From the NCBI RefSeq assembly GCF_900638335.1, contig NZ_LR134508.1:1-64000 (forward strand): a stretch of DNA of 64,000 nucleotides. Reading direction: 5' to 3'. The notes below the pieces were generated by a model that was not told where the DNA came from, searched no databases, and saw nothing but the letters and a program-made list of their open reading frames with translations. Shown here piece by piece: positions 44,072 through 53,293 of the stretch (position 1 is its first letter; each line of letters opens with the position of its first letter). The position numbers and the translations under genes were made by a program. The stretch comes from Campylobacter lari (GTDB lineage Bacteria > Campylobacterota > Campylobacteria > Campylobacterales > Campylobacteraceae).

Positions 44072-44126
44072 TGACGAAAGTCATTCAAACTCCCCTTATT
44101 TTAAAGGGCAAGATTCGTTTAACGAA
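44072..44126 (+). ncRNA. structured rpmI-rplT intergenic leader (three hairpins)
   Basis: Three consecutive inverted repeats fill the 98-nt gap: TGAC-GAAA-GTCA (44072-44083, a GNRA tetraloop), CCCTT/AAGGG (44093-44097 with 44104-44108), and TTCGT/ACGAA (44114-44126). Such structure in front of rplT fits L20 autoregulation known in other bacteria, but the binding site is not demonstrated. Confidence 0.45.
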
Positions 44127-44149
44127 CGCCAATTTGTGAAAGGATAAAT

Positions 44150-44503
44150 ATGGCAAGAGTAAAAACAGGTGTTGTAAGACGCCGCAGACATAAAAAAGTT
44201 TTAAAACTTGCGCGTGGTTTTTATAGTGGTCGCCGCAAACACTTTAGAAAAGCTAAAGAACAATTAGAAAGAAGTTTGGTTTATGCGTATCGTGATAGAC
44301 GCCGCAAAAAACGTGATTTCCGTCGTCTTTGGATAGTACGTATCAATGCAGCTTGCAGACTAAATGATATTAGTTATTCAAGATTTATAAATGGTCTTAA
44401 AAAAGCAGGCATTGAGCTTGATAGAAAAATCTTAGCTGATTTAGCGATGAATGACGCAGCTGCTTTTGCTAAAATAGCAGATGCTGCTAAAAAAGCACTT
44501 TAA
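44150..44503 (+). CDS. rplT: 50S ribosomal protein L20
   Basis: 117 residues; [19 protein letters not shown] and [21 protein letters not shown] are the L20 signatures. AAAGGATAAAT precedes the ATG. Its end overlaps the inferred start of the ligase gene. Confidence 0.97.
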   Translation: MARVKTGVVRRRRHKKVLKLARGFYSGRRKHFRKAKEQLERSLVYAYRDRRRKKRDFRRLWIVRINAACRLNDISYSRFINGLKKAGIELDRKILADLAMNDAAAFAKIADAAKKAL

Positions 44504-45395
44504 TCATATTACAAGGCTTTTTATAAGCCTTGTTTTTCTCTTTACTCTCTTTTTAAATCCTCTTTTTGCTAAAGATATTTTACTTTTTAAAGTTTATGAT
44601 GAAAAAGTGTTTAAAGATATAAATTTAAGCCATTATCTCATGAGCGAAAAGCTCGATGGCGTAAGAGGACTTTGGAGCGGTAAGTCTATGCAAACAAGAG
44701 CAGGAAATACTATAAAACTTCCTTTATTTTTCACAAAAAACTTTCCTAAATTTGAGTTAGATGGAGAACTTTGGATAAAAAGAGCTTCTTTTGAAGAAAT
44801 TTCATCTTTAATACGCCAAGAAAATCCCGATGAAAAGCTTTGGCAAAAAGTAAGTTATAATGTCTTTGATGTGCCAAATGCTTGCGAGGAATTTAAACTT
44901 GATCCTTGTACTTTAGAAGCAAGATTAGAAGTTTTAAAAAAGTATCTAGCTAAAAACTCAAATGATTTTATAAAAATCATCCCACAAATTCGCATTAAAG
45001 ATAAAAATCATTTAAAGCAGTTTTACCAAGATATCATTTCGCATAAAGGCGAGGGCGTGATCATAAGATTAAACAACGCACCTTATGAAAAGAAAAGATC
45101 AAACAATGCTTTTAAGTTAAAACCTTTTGATGATACAGAATGTGTTGTAAAAAAGCATTTTGAAGGTAAAGGAAAATTTGAAGGTAAAATGGGATCTTTG
45201 CTTTGTGAAGCAGTGATTGAGGGTAAAAAAGTAAGTTTTAAGATAGGTTCAGGTTTTAAAGAAAGAGATCGCTTAAACCCTCCACTAATTGGTGCTATCA
45301 TCACTTTTAAATACAATGGCTTAACCAAAAATGGCAAGCCAAAATTTGCTAGTTTTTTAAGAGTACATGAAAATAGTATTTTAAAGCAAAAGTAA
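44481..45395 (+). CDS. secreted ATP-dependent DNA ligase
   Basis: A 304-residue protein with an N-terminal signal peptide (basic KKHFNHITR, then [18 protein letters not shown]) and a ligase core: nucleotidyl-lysine motif SEKLDGVRG (about residue 56), FELDGELW (motif III), EGVIIR (motif IV) and [12 protein letters not shown] (motif V). Homologue of Cj1669c. Secreted ATP-dependent ligases are typical of Campylobacter; a role in DNA uptake or repair of imported DNA is suspected. The only ATG upstream of the signal peptide is 44481, inside rplT, without a ribosome site. The rplT terminator lies within its codons. Confidence 0.85.
   Translation: MLLKKHFNHITRLFISLVFLFTLFLNPLFAKDILLFKVYDEKVFKDINLSHYLMSEKLDGVRGLWSGKSMQTRAGNTIKLPLFFTKNFPKFELDGELWIKRASFEEISSLIRQENPDEKLWQKVSYNVFDVPNACEEFKLDPCTLEARLEVLKKYLAKNSNDFIKIIPQIRIKDKNHLKQFYQDIISHKGEGVIIRLNNAPYEKKRSNNAFKLKPFDDTECVVKKHFEGKGKFEGKMGSLLCEAVIEGKKVSFKIGSGFKERDRLNPPLIGAIITFKYNGLTKNGKPKFASFLRVHENSILKQK
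44511..44533 (+). terminator. rplT terminator inside the ligase signal-peptide codons
   Basis: ACAAGGCTT (44511-44519) and AAGCCTTGT (44525-44533) form a 9-bp stem with a 5-nt loop, followed by TTTTCTCTTT. It sits 8 nt after the rplT stop and also encodes part of the ligase signal peptide. Confidence 0.85.
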
Positions 45396-45398
45396 ATT

Positions 45399-46208
45399 TT
45401 AACTTTTCTTTAAAAAAGCGCTAAAGCAAAGATAAAGCACAAAAGCTATACAAGCGCTAGCTATGATACAAGCTCCACTTGCAAGGTTATAATAAAAACT
45501 CACAAAAAGTCCTATCACACAAAAACTTATACTCAAAAGCGTAGAGATGATCATCATTTGACCAAGCTTTTTAGAAAAACTCTCAGCAATAAATGCAGGT
45601 ATGCTAAGCAAAGCTATCACAAGTATAAGTCCTACTACTTTGATACTTATAACGATACAAAAAGCCATCATCGCGATTAAAAGATAATGAAAAAGATTAG
45701 TTTTAACCCCTCTTAAGTTTGCAAATTCTTTATCAAAGCTTAGAATTTCAAATTGGCGGTAAAAAAGCAATACTAAAATGATAAAAATCACATCAATCAC
45801 TGCAAATAAAACTATATCTTGTGTAGGTACAGACAAAATGCTACCAAACAAATACCCCATTAAATCACCATTATACCCAGGGGTTAAGTCTATGAGTATG
45901 ATACCAACAGCCATTCCAAAAGCCCATATAACTCCGACTATATTATCACTTCTAAAAGGATATTTTTGCACTAAAAATGCTACAAGCAAGGCTAAAAAAA
46001 GAGTAAATAAACTCGTGCTAACAAGTACTGGCAAACCAAAATAAAATGCTATACCTATACCCCCAAAAGCCCCATGCGTAATGCCTCCTGCCATAGAGCT
46101 TAAGCGGTTGATCATGATCAAAGTCCCCATAATCCCACAAGCAATACTAGTTAAAAATGCAGCCAAAAAAGCATTTTGTATAAAAGAGCTAGATAAAAGT
46201 TCAAGCAT
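45399..46208 (-). CDS. znuB: zinc ABC transporter permease
   Basis: A 269-residue ABC-3 type permease with about 8-9 helices (FLTSIACGIMGTLIMINRLSSMAGGITHG is the family N-terminal pattern, residues 17-45). Start at ATG 46208 with AAGGA 7 nt upstream; earlier ATGs in frame overlap the ATPase gene. Overlaps znuC by 8 nt; third gene of the znuA-znuC-znuB operon. Confidence 0.92.
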   Translation of the reverse strand: MLELLSSSFIQNAFLAAFLTSIACGIMGTLIMINRLSSMAGGITHGAFGGIGIAFYFGLPVLVSTSLFTLFLALLVAFLVQKYPFRSDNIVGVIWAFGMAVGIILIDLTPGYNGDLMGYLFGSILSVPTQDIVLFAVIDVIFIILVLLFYRQFEILSFDKEFANLRGVKTNLFHYLLIAMMAFCIVISIKVVGLILVIALLSIPAFIAESFSKKLGQMMIISTLLSISFCVIGLFVSFYYNLASGACIIASACIAFVLYLCFSAFLKKS

Positions 46209-46950
46209 GGTTTTTTCCTTCACAGCAACACTGCTCCAAGCTAAGCTCCACATCACAAAAATGCGTGTGATTTTGGCTTAAATGTGCTAGTAAATGTGCC
46301 TTTTTTTCAGGGGTGTTTTCATGTAAGAATAATTCTTTATTTAAATATGCGATTTTATTTGCATAAGCTAAGCTTACATTTAAATCATGGCATATTACTA
46401 TCACACCAACCCCACTTTCGTGTAATTTTTTCAAAAGCTCAAAAATCTGCACTGAGCCTTTAGTATCTATACTTGCAGTAGGCTCATCAAGGATTAAAAG
46501 CTTGCATTCACTTGCTAGAGCTCTTGCTATATAAACTCTTTGTCTTTGGCCTCCGCTTAGTTCGCTGATTTTTTTATCCCAAAAATTTCTCATACCTACT
46601 TTTTCTAATGCTAGTAAGGCTTGTTCTTGATCTTTTTTGGTATAAAAACCAAAGAATTTTTTATCCACCCTACCCATCATCACCACTTCTAGCACGCGTA
46701 CTGGAAAGTTTGGATTAGCTAAAGTATTTTGTGGGACATAACCTATATCTTTTAAACTCAATCCCTCAAAGTTTATATTTTTATGGCTATTTAGTAAGCC
46801 TAGTATGAGTTTTAAAAGTGTAGATTTGCCCCCGCCATTTGGTCCTACTATGGCTAAAAAGTCTTTGCTTTCATAGTTTAGGTTGATATTTTTTAAAACC
46901 TCATCTTGATTATAGGAAAAGTTTAAATTTTTAATATTGATTTTTATCAT
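46201..46950 (-). CDS. znuC: zinc ABC transporter ATP-binding protein
   Basis: A 249-residue ATPase with Walker A GPNGGGKSTLL (about residue 36), signature LSGGQRQRVY (about 137), Walker B LLILDEPTA and the H-loop CHDLN. The C-terminal His/Cys-rich end (HTHFCDVELSLEQCCCEG) may bind zinc. Overlaps znuA by 4 nt. Confidence 0.94.
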   Translation of the reverse strand: MIKINIKNLNFSYNQDEVLKNINLNYESKDFLAIVGPNGGGKSTLLKLILGLLNSHKNINFEGLSLKDIGYVPQNTLANPNFPVRVLEVVMMGRVDKKFFGFYTKKDQEQALLALEKVGMRNFWDKKISELSGGQRQRVYIARALASECKLLILDEPTASIDTKGSVQIFELLKKLHESGVGVIVICHDLNVSLAYANKIAYLNKELFLHENTPEKKAHLLAHLSQNHTHFCDVELSLEQCCCEGKNHA

Positions 46951-47780
46951 TGTAAAGCACTTGCTATATTTTTTGCGTCTTTTAAAAGCTCATTTTTATA
47001 ATCACTTGGCAAATGATCAAGTTCTATGATTTTAAGATTATAATTACTCGCCATAGCTTTAATGGTGTTGTTATTAGCTTCTTTTGGTATAAAAATAGCT
47101 TTTATTCGCTCTTTTTGTATGAGTTTTGTAAGCTTGGCTAAGTCTTTTGGCTTAGGTTCTTTTCCTTCTATTTCTATAGGAATTTGGCTTAGATGATATC
47201 TTTTTGTAAAATACCCCCAAGATGGATGATAGACTAAAAAATATTTATTTTTTGTGTGTTTAAACAAGGCTTGTATTTGTAGATTTAATTCATCAAGTTC
47301 TTTTAAAAAACTTTCTAAATTTTGCTCGTAAAATGCTTTATTTTGTGGGTATTGTTCTATAAGTGCTAGGGCGATATTTTTAGCATGAGTTTTTGCTAAA
47401 AGCGGATCAAGCCATGTGTGAGGGTCATCTCCATGATGGTGTCCTTCGTGAGCATGCTCCTGCAAAGGTATAAAATCAATACCATTTTGAGTAGAGATGA
47501 TTTTGGTATTTTTGAGATTATCTTTAAGTTTTAAAATCCAAATTTTTTCAAATTCTAAATTTGCTGTGAAGTAAATATCGCTTTTTTCAAGCTTTAAAAT
47601 GCCGCTTGGCTTAAATTCGAAAGTATGTTCATTCGCATTAGGTGGTATGACTATATTAACATCTAAAGTCTCTTTGGCAATTTGCTTTATAAAGTAAGCT
47701 TGTGGGGCTATACTAACACTTACCAAATCTTTGGCATATATACTTAAAAATGAAATTAAACACAAAAACAATACACGCAT
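46947..47780 (-). CDS. znuA: zinc-binding periplasmic protein of ABC transporter
   Basis: A 277-residue cluster-9 solute-binding protein. Signal peptide MRVLFLCLISFLSIYAKD; metal ligands in PNANEHTFEF (His, about 52) and a His-rich loop HAHEGHHHGDDPHTW (about 112-126) typical of ZnuA. A minus-strand TATAAT at 47812-47807 is its likely -10. Same operon as Cj0141c-Cj0143c. Confidence 0.93.
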   Translation of the reverse strand: MRVLFLCLISFLSIYAKDLVSVSIAPQAYFIKQIAKETLDVNIVIPPNANEHTFEFKPSGILKLEKSDIYFTANLEFEKIWILKLKDNLKNTKIISTQNGIDFIPLQEHAHEGHHHGDDPHTWLDPLLAKTHAKNIALALIEQYPQNKAFYEQNLESFLKELDELNLQIQALFKHTKNKYFLVYHPSWGYFTKRYHLSQIPIEIEGKEPKPKDLAKLTKLIQKERIKAIFIPKEANNNTIKAMASNYNLKIIELDHLPSDYKNELLKDAKNIASALQ

Positions 47781-47839
47781 AATTTTCCTTCTAAAAACAA
47801 AAAAATATTATACTATATTAGAAAAAATAAGGAGTGAAG

Positions 47840-48538
47840 ATGAATTTATGGAATAAAAAAGCAAAAAGCTATACAAGGTATAATCATAGTTTAAACGAAA
47901 TTCAAAAAGCTACTTTTGCAAAACTTGGATCCTTGCAAGGTAAAAGCGTGGTGGATATAGGTTGTGGGAGCGGTGTTTGGACTTTGCATTTAGCACAAAA
48001 AGCAAAAAGTGTTTTGGGTGTAGACAGCTCTAGTGCTATGCTTGAAATTTTACAAGAAGATGCAAAAACTCATGCTATATCAAATGTAAAAACTTTAAAT
48101 TTAGATTTTGAAAACTTTTATAAAAACAATAACACGAAATTTGACTTAGCCTTTTTGAGTATGTCTCCTGCTTTACAAAATGAAAAAGACTATAAAGCTT
48201 TTTTAAGCTTAGCTTCTAAAAAGGTGTATTTAGGCTGGGCAAGTAGGCGTAAAAGTAGCTTTTTAGATCCTATATTTGAGCATTTTAACACGCATTTTAA
48301 AGGTTTTTATGAAAGTGATTTGCAAAGTTTTTTAAATGCGCAAAATATCCCTTATGAGTATGAAATTTTTAACGAAACTAGAGTGGTAAAAAGAGACAAG
48401 CAAAGTGCGATAGAAAATGCTTTGTGGCATTTGAGCATGAATGGTATTAATGCAAATAAACAAGAGCTAGAAAGCTTTGTAAAAGATGAGGTAGAAGAGA
48501 TTATAGAAGCAAATATTAAAATTTTATTCATAGAATAA
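47840..48538 (+). CDS. SAM-dependent methyltransferase
   Basis: A 232-residue class I methyltransferase with VVDIGCGSGVWTLHLA (motif I, about residues 40-55) and LGVDSSSAMLE (acidic ribose-binding Asp). Substrate unknown; N-terminal NLWNKKAKSYTRYN resembles UbiE-type small-molecule enzymes and matches Cj0261c in position. ATG 47840 follows AAGGAG by 5 nt. Confidence 0.85.
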   Translation: MNLWNKKAKSYTRYNHSLNEIQKATFAKLGSLQGKSVVDIGCGSGVWTLHLAQKAKSVLGVDSSSAMLEILQEDAKTHAISNVKTLNLDFENFYKNNNTKFDLAFLSMSPALQNEKDYKAFLSLASKKVYLGWASRRKSSFLDPIFEHFNTHFKGFYESDLQSFLNAQNIPYEYEIFNETRVVKRDKQSAIENALWHLSMNGINANKQELESFVKDEVEEIIEANIKILFIE

Positions 48539-48576
48539 ATATATTATTCTATGAAAATAAATATAAAGGAAATATA

Positions 48577-48954
48577 ATGGATGCAAATTCTGTATTTTTG
48601 TCTCTTAAAGATAAAACCCCATCAAACAAATGGAGTGAATTACAACAAAAATTATCTAATGCATCAGAGGAAGCTTTATCTCAAATTGCTTTAACGCCTT
48701 TAAAAAGTAATATAGTTGCTTTGGTTATAGGTATTTTCTTTGGATGGTGCGGTGCAGATAGATTTTATATTGGTGATAAAAAAATTGCTTTTGCTAAGAT
48801 TGCTTTATTTGTTTTTATTGTTGTGGTTGTAACAGTAACACAAATTGATACTTTAAGATTGATTATTACTCTATATGTTTTGGTGGATTTATATTTTGTA
48901 TGGAAAGAAACCAAAAAGAGAAACTTATCAAAAATTTATAGTATTTTGGATTGA
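48577..48954 (+). CDS. TM2-domain membrane protein (copy 1)
   Basis: A 125-residue TM2-domain protein: short soluble N-terminus, then two helices around FFGWCGADRFYIGDKKIAFAKI (residues about 55-76), the DRFYxG hallmark of TM2. Function unknown. Good AAAGGAAAT site. Tandem paralogue follows with a shared N-terminal pattern (SLKDKTPSNK versus YLKDKIPANK). Confidence 0.8.
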   Translation: MDANSVFLSLKDKTPSNKWSELQQKLSNASEEALSQIALTPLKSNIVALVIGIFFGWCGADRFYIGDKKIAFAKIALFVFIVVVVTVTQIDTLRLIITLYVLVDLYFVWKETKKRNLSKIYSILD

Positions 48955-48962
48955 TAATTAAG

Positions 48963-49331
48963 ATGTTTTTGCTTTATCTTAAAGATAAAATTCCTGCAAA
49001 TAAACTATCTTTTATTGAAGAACAATTAAAGCATATTTCGGAAGATAAGCTTCAAAAACTTAATTTAGTTAAGTTAAAAAATGCCGAGCTTGGTTTAATC
49101 TTAAGCATTACTTTTGGTTCTTGCGGGGTTGATAGATTTTATAAAGGTGATTGGCTTCTTGGTTGTGCTAAATTATCGCTTCTGTTTTTGTATGTTGTAT
49201 TTAATACCCCTATAGATGTTATTTGTGTATTTGTGGTTTTATTTTGGTATATTGCTGATATTTTTTTGGTGTTTTTTGGTATAAAAAAAGATAATTTTAA
49301 AAAGATTATTGGTTTTATGAAAGAGTCATAA
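48963..49331 (+). CDS. TM2-domain membrane protein (copy 2)
   Basis: About 122 residues, paralogous to the preceding gene; contains FGSCGVDRFYKGDWLLGCAKL and a second helix. Start uncertain: ATG 48963 gives the same N-terminal layout as copy 1, while TTG 48951 overlaps the copy 1 stop. Neither has a strong ribosome site. Its last codons overlap the pyrC end tail-to-tail in a shared palindrome. Confidence 0.75.
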   Translation: MFLLYLKDKIPANKLSFIEEQLKHISEDKLQKLNLVKLKNAELGLILSITFGSCGVDRFYKGDWLLGCAKLSLLFLYVVFNTPIDVICVFVVLFWYIADIFLVFFGIKKDNFKKIIGFMKES

Positions 49332-49338
49332 AACCAAT
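49308..49338. terminator. bidirectional terminator overlapping both convergent genes
   Basis: A 13-bp perfect stem (49308-49320 with 49326-49338), 5-nt loop, followed by ATTTTTT on the plus side. It encodes the C-termini of both the TM2 protein and PyrC. Confidence 0.9.
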
Positions 49339-50310
49339 ATTTTTTCCTGCCATAAATGGCACTACATCGCCGTATTTTTGTGCTACTTGCCATTCTTGTT
49401 TTTCTAAAGTGATGATTTTGTTTTTTTCAAATTTAAGGTTATGGATTTTACAAGCATTATCTGAAATAAATTTCTGTAAATTTGCTTCATTTGAGTGTTT
49501 TTCAAAAAGTTCAGCTAACACAGGTAAAATCACCGGCGCACTAAATACGCCAGCTGCACAACCACAGCATTCTTTAGTATGCAATGGATGAGGCGCGCTA
49601 TCGCTTCCAAATATAGCCTTTTCATAGCCACTAAAAGCAAGCTCACATAAAGCATCTTTGTCTTCATAGCGTTTTGCAATAGGTTTACAAAATAAATGCG
49701 GATCCATCTTGCCACCTACTACATCATCAAGCGTTATCATTAAATGGTGTAAAGTGATAGTTGCGTATAAATTTTCATAATCTTTTAATAAATCACATAA
49801 AACCTTAGTGGTAATATGTTCCATTACAATTTTTAATTTTGGAAAGTTTTTAGCTAGTTTTTCATAGATTTTAGCAAAATTTGCTTCTCTATCCATTACA
49901 AAATCATTGGTTTCGCCATGCACAAGCAAAGGTATGTTTAATTCACTCATAGCGTTTAGCGTAGGTTTTAACTTTTCTATATCAAAACTTGAAATTCCAT
50001 TATCTGAGTTGGTAGTTATACCTGCAGGGTAAAGCTTGATAGCAAAAAGCTCATCTTTAGCTTTTTCTAAAAATTTCTCATCATAGTTTTTAAAAAATAA
50101 GGTCATCAAGGGTATAAAATCTTCATTATTACATGCTTTTAAAATGCGTTCTTTATAAGCTTTGAGTGCAATTATTTCAGTAAGTGGGGTAATTAAATTT
50201 GGCATGATAACCCCTGCCTTAAAGTCTTTTGCGCTAAATGGAGCTACAAGTTCAAGCATACTTTCATCGCGTAAATGTAAATGCATATCCAAAGGGTTTT
50301 TAAGTGTCAT
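49315..50310 (-). CDS. pyrC: dihydroorotase
   Basis: Cyclises carbamoyl-aspartate in pyrimidine synthesis. The 331 residues show PLDMHLHLRD (zinc-binding HxH at 11-13), the carbamylated Lys region FAIKLYPAG, LVHGE, VMEHITT, and FGSDSAPHPLHTKE (catalytic Asp). Last gene of the eptC-dgkA-HTH-pyrC operon. Confidence 0.96.
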   Translation of the reverse strand: MTLKNPLDMHLHLRDESMLELVAPFSAKDFKAGVIMPNLITPLTEIIALKAYKERILKACNNEDFIPLMTLFFKNYDEKFLEKAKDELFAIKLYPAGITTNSDNGISSFDIEKLKPTLNAMSELNIPLLVHGETNDFVMDREANFAKIYEKLAKNFPKLKIVMEHITTKVLCDLLKDYENLYATITLHHLMITLDDVVGGKMDPHLFCKPIAKRYEDKDALCELAFSGYEKAIFGSDSAPHPLHTKECCGCAAGVFSAPVILPVLAELFEKHSNEANLQKFISDNACKIHNLKFEKNKIITLEKQEWQVAQKYGDVVPFMAGKNIGFMTLS

Positions 50311-50318
50311 TTTATCTC

Positions 50319-50549
50319 CTATTTGAGTTTATATAAGCCGTTTTTAAGTTTTTCAAGTAAAGCTTTTTCTTCTAAAAATTTAAAAGTAGAAATGATGGTT
50401 GGTTTGCTGATATTTAAACTTTTAGAAAGTTCTTCTATGTTTGCAAAGACAAAGCCATCATCATCAGCATGAAGGGCTAAAAATTCTAAAATTTCAAAGC
50501 GTTTTTTACCAAATATTTTCGTACATAGTGTTTTTACTTTATCATCCAT
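50319..50549 (-). CDS. small winged-helix DNA-binding protein
   Basis: A 76-residue protein with a winged-helix fold (ANIEELSKSLNISKPTIIST as the HTH, about 36-55, then EEKALLEKLKNGLYKL as wing). Resembles ArsR/MarR-like or RepL-like HTH. It overlaps dgkA by 16 nt and precedes pyrC by 8 nt, matching Cj0258. Regulatory target unknown. Confidence 0.75.
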   Translation of the reverse strand: MDDKVKTLCTKIFGKKRFEILEFLALHADDDGFVFANIEELSKSLNISKPTIISTFKFLEEKALLEKLKNGLYKLK

Positions 50550-50905
50550 TCTCTAACCAAATCAAAAAGAATAAAACTCCAAGTAATTATAGCTAAAACC
50601 ACGCTAAAAAACACCCCAGCGCTCGCACAATCTTTTGCTTTTTTAGCCAAGATGTGAAATTCGCTCGTGCAAAGATCCACACAAGCCTCTATAGCAGAAT
50701 TTAGTGCTTCTACAATCAAAATTAGCACCAAAACAAACATTAGTACAAAGTGTTCTAAAAAACTTACAGGCAAAAATAAGCTTACAAAAATCAAAGGTAA
50801 AATAATAGCAAATTCTATCCTAAAAGCCATTTCATCTTTGAGTAAAAATTTAATTCCATTTAATGCATAACTTGCATTTTTAAATAAAGAATACTTTGGT
50901 TTCAT
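50534..50905 (-). CDS. dgkA: diacylglycerol kinase
   Basis: A 123-residue integral membrane kinase that recycles diacylglycerol released by EptC-type phosphoethanolamine transfer. Three helices and the signature VEALNSAIEACVDL (about residue 65-78) with AKDCASAGVFF. Overlaps eptC by 4 nt; the pairing is functionally meaningful. Confidence 0.94.
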   Translation of the reverse strand: MKPKYSLFKNASYALNGIKFLLKDEMAFRIEFAIILPLIFVSLFLPVSFLEHFVLMFVLVLILIVEALNSAIEACVDLCTSEFHILAKKAKDCASAGVFFSVVLAIITWSFILFDLVREWMIK

Positions 50906-52437
50906 TGTGGGTTTTCCTTTAAATTTTTACTAAATAAATCATAATTTTCTTCATATTCTTTGCTATTTACGCCAAAATATCCTAGCAAACTTGAAAAAAG
51001 ATTATCTTGAGAAAGTTTGTAGTCTTTTTTACCTTGTAAGTCTTGACTTAATTTACTATCCTTGCTCCAAAATATCATTGGTATGTGTTTTTGATCTTTT
51101 GGTGCTATTAAATAAGGCATACCATGTAAATAAATTCCATTTTCACCTAAGCTTTCTCCATGATCTGATAAATAAAGCAAAGAAGCTTCTTGATTTGGAT
51201 TTTCTTTGAGTAAATCTATGAGATTTTTTATAATAAAATCTGTATAAAGCAAAGTATTATCATAAGTGTTTATGATTTGTTCATAAGTGCAAGTATTTAG
51301 TTCGTTTGTATCGCAAGTTGGTATGAATTTTTTAAACTCACTTGGGTAGCGTTTATAGTAGGTTGGACCATGTGAGCCTTGCAAATGCACTATGATGATT
51401 TTATTTGAGTTGGTATTTTCAAGCTCTTGTTTTACAAGCTCAAGTAAGCTCTCATCGTAATCTTTAGAGATTAATTTATGCTCTATGCGGTCACAATTTC
51501 CCTTACAACCTCCTGAGTTATTGCCAAACCAAATACTTTGCACTCCAACTTTTTGCAAGATATCTAAAACATTTTCTTCGTATATCTCATTTTCAAAACT
51601 TGTTCTTTTGTGTCTTGAAAACATACAAGGTAAGCTTTTTGCTGTAGCAGTTCCACATGAGCTTACATCGCTAAAATACACTAAATTTGGTTCATTTTTA
51701 GTATAAAAATTAGTATCATTTGTTTTATAATCACCTAAAGAATAATTGCTTGCTCTAGCGGTTTCGCCTACTACTAAAACCATAAGCTTAGTTGTATTTG
51801 TATCTTTTAAGTTTGCATCATTTGATATGATAGTTAGTTCTTTTTTGCCTGCTAGTTTTTTCTTTGTAAATTCTATGCTCGAATATATAGGATAAAAAGG
51901 TAGATTATACATTCTAATGATATTATGTGATCTTAGAAAAGGCAATAGTGTTTTGGAAGTAAAGGCAATTAAACCAAAACATATAATTAAAGCACTAAAA
52001 AACAATACGCTTTTCTTAAGTATATATCTTTGATAGTCAATCTTAGTAAAGAGTATAAGTGCACTAGGAAAAACTACAAAAGCTAGAATATATAATGCAA
52101 AAGAAAAGTTAAAATAAGAAAAAAACTCTCTATTGTCTGTCTCAACGACATTTTGTATCATGCTATCATCGATTAATACTCCATAATTACTTATAAAATA
52201 GCTACAAATCGCACAAGTGCTGAGTAAAAATATACTTAAAATTTTAGTGATATATGGAAAATATATTAAAGATAAAACACCTAATACTAAGAAAAAATAA
52301 ATTCCAAAAAATACACTAAAAAGCATAGAATTTTGATTTATCTTTTCATATACAAATTCAAACAATGGAAAGTTAAATACCATAATAAAAATTGTATTAA
52401 GCAAGGTAAATTTAGTCCATGAAAGCTTTAGGTGCAT
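50902..52437 (-). CDS. eptC: phosphoethanolamine transferase
   Basis: Adds phosphoethanolamine to lipid A and, in Campylobacter jejuni, to FlgG; confers polymyxin resistance. The 511 residues have five N-terminal helices and a periplasmic alkaline-phosphatase-like domain: LVVGETARASNYSL (metal Glu), SSCGTATAKSLPCMFS (nucleophilic Thr, about 266), and YLSDHGESLGENGIYLHG (metal Asp/His). Cj0256 homologue, first in the operon. Confidence 0.93.
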   Translation of the reverse strand: MHLKLSWTKFTLLNTIFIMVFNFPLFEFVYEKINQNSMLFSVFFGIYFFLVLGVLSLIYFPYITKILSIFLLSTCAICSYFISNYGVLIDDSMIQNVVETDNREFFSYFNFSFALYILAFVVFPSALILFTKIDYQRYILKKSVLFFSALIICFGLIAFTSKTLLPFLRSHNIIRMYNLPFYPIYSSIEFTKKKLAGKKELTIISNDANLKDTNTTKLMVLVVGETARASNYSLGDYKTNDTNFYTKNEPNLVYFSDVSSCGTATAKSLPCMFSRHKRTSFENEIYEENVLDILQKVGVQSIWFGNNSGGCKGNCDRIEHKLISKDYDESLLELVKQELENTNSNKIIIVHLQGSHGPTYYKRYPSEFKKFIPTCDTNELNTCTYEQIINTYDNTLLYTDFIIKNLIDLLKENPNQEASLLYLSDHGESLGENGIYLHGMPYLIAPKDQKHIPMIFWSKDSKLSQDLQGKKDYKLSQDNLFSSLLGYFGVNSKEYEENYDLFSKNLKENPQ

Positions 52438-52534
52438 TGATTTCCTTTAGATAAAATTAAAAAGCTTAGTCTATTTGAATATAATTAATAAATTACTTAT
52501 AAAATAGCAAAAAATAAGATTAAAAAGGTTTTTT

Positions 52535-53293
52535 ATGAGATTACTTTCTTGGAATGTAAATGGCCTAAGGGCAATTTGTGATAAAAATGCTCTTGATTGG
52601 ATCGAAAAAGAAGAAATCGACTTTATAGGTTTTCAAGAAATCAAAGCACACGAGGATAAATTTCCAAAAAGAATTTACGAATATCCTTTTAAACATATGT
52701 ATTCAAATAGCGCTAAAAGAGCAGGATATTCAGGTGTAATGAGCTTGTGTAATTTTGATAGCGAAGTAAAAAAATGCGAGTTTTTTGATGATGATGAGGG
52801 TAGGGTTTTAGAGCATAGATTTAAAAATATAGTTTTGTTTAATATCTATTTTCCAAATGGTCAAAAAGACGAAGATCGCTTGAGCTTTAAAATGAAGTTT
52901 TATAATGATTTTTTAGTGTATTTAGATAAGCTTTTAAAAGAAGGTAAAGAAATCATTATCTGTGGCGATGTCAATACTGCACATCGCGAGATAGATTTAA
53001 CTCACCCAAAAGCTAATGAAAAAACTTCAGGTTTTTTACCTATTGAGCGTGCTTGGATAGATGATTTGTTAAAACTAGGCTTTGTAGATACTTTTAGATA
53101 TATAAATGGTGATGTTAAAGAAAAGTATTCGTGGTGGAGCTATAGAATGAAAGCAAGAGAAAGAAATGTGGGCTGGAGAATTGATTATTTTTTCATTTCT
53201 AATGGCTTAAAAGATAAGCTTAAAAATGCCTTCATAAGAGATGATATTTTTGGTTCAGATCACGCTCCCGTAGGAATAGAAATAGATATTTAA
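52535..53293 (+). CDS. xth: exodeoxyribonuclease III
   Basis: AP endonuclease/3'-5' exonuclease of base-excision repair. The 252 residues show [12 protein letters not shown] (3-14), [14 protein letters not shown] (catalytic Glu), [21 protein letters not shown] (catalytic Asp/Asn) and [12 protein letters not shown] (catalytic Asp/His). Overlaps mntP tail-to-tail by 4 nt. Confidence 0.96.
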   Translation: MRLLSWNVNGLRAICDKNALDWIEKEEIDFIGFQEIKAHEDKFPKRIYEYPFKHMYSNSAKRAGYSGVMSLCNFDSEVKKCEFFDDDEGRVLEHRFKNIVLFNIYFPNGQKDEDRLSFKMKFYNDFLVYLDKLLKEGKEIIICGDVNTAHREIDLTHPKANEKTSGFLPIERAWIDDLLKLGFVDTFRYINGDVKEKYSWWSYRMKARERNVGWRIDYFFISNGLKDKLKNAFIRDDIFGSDHAPVGIEIDI

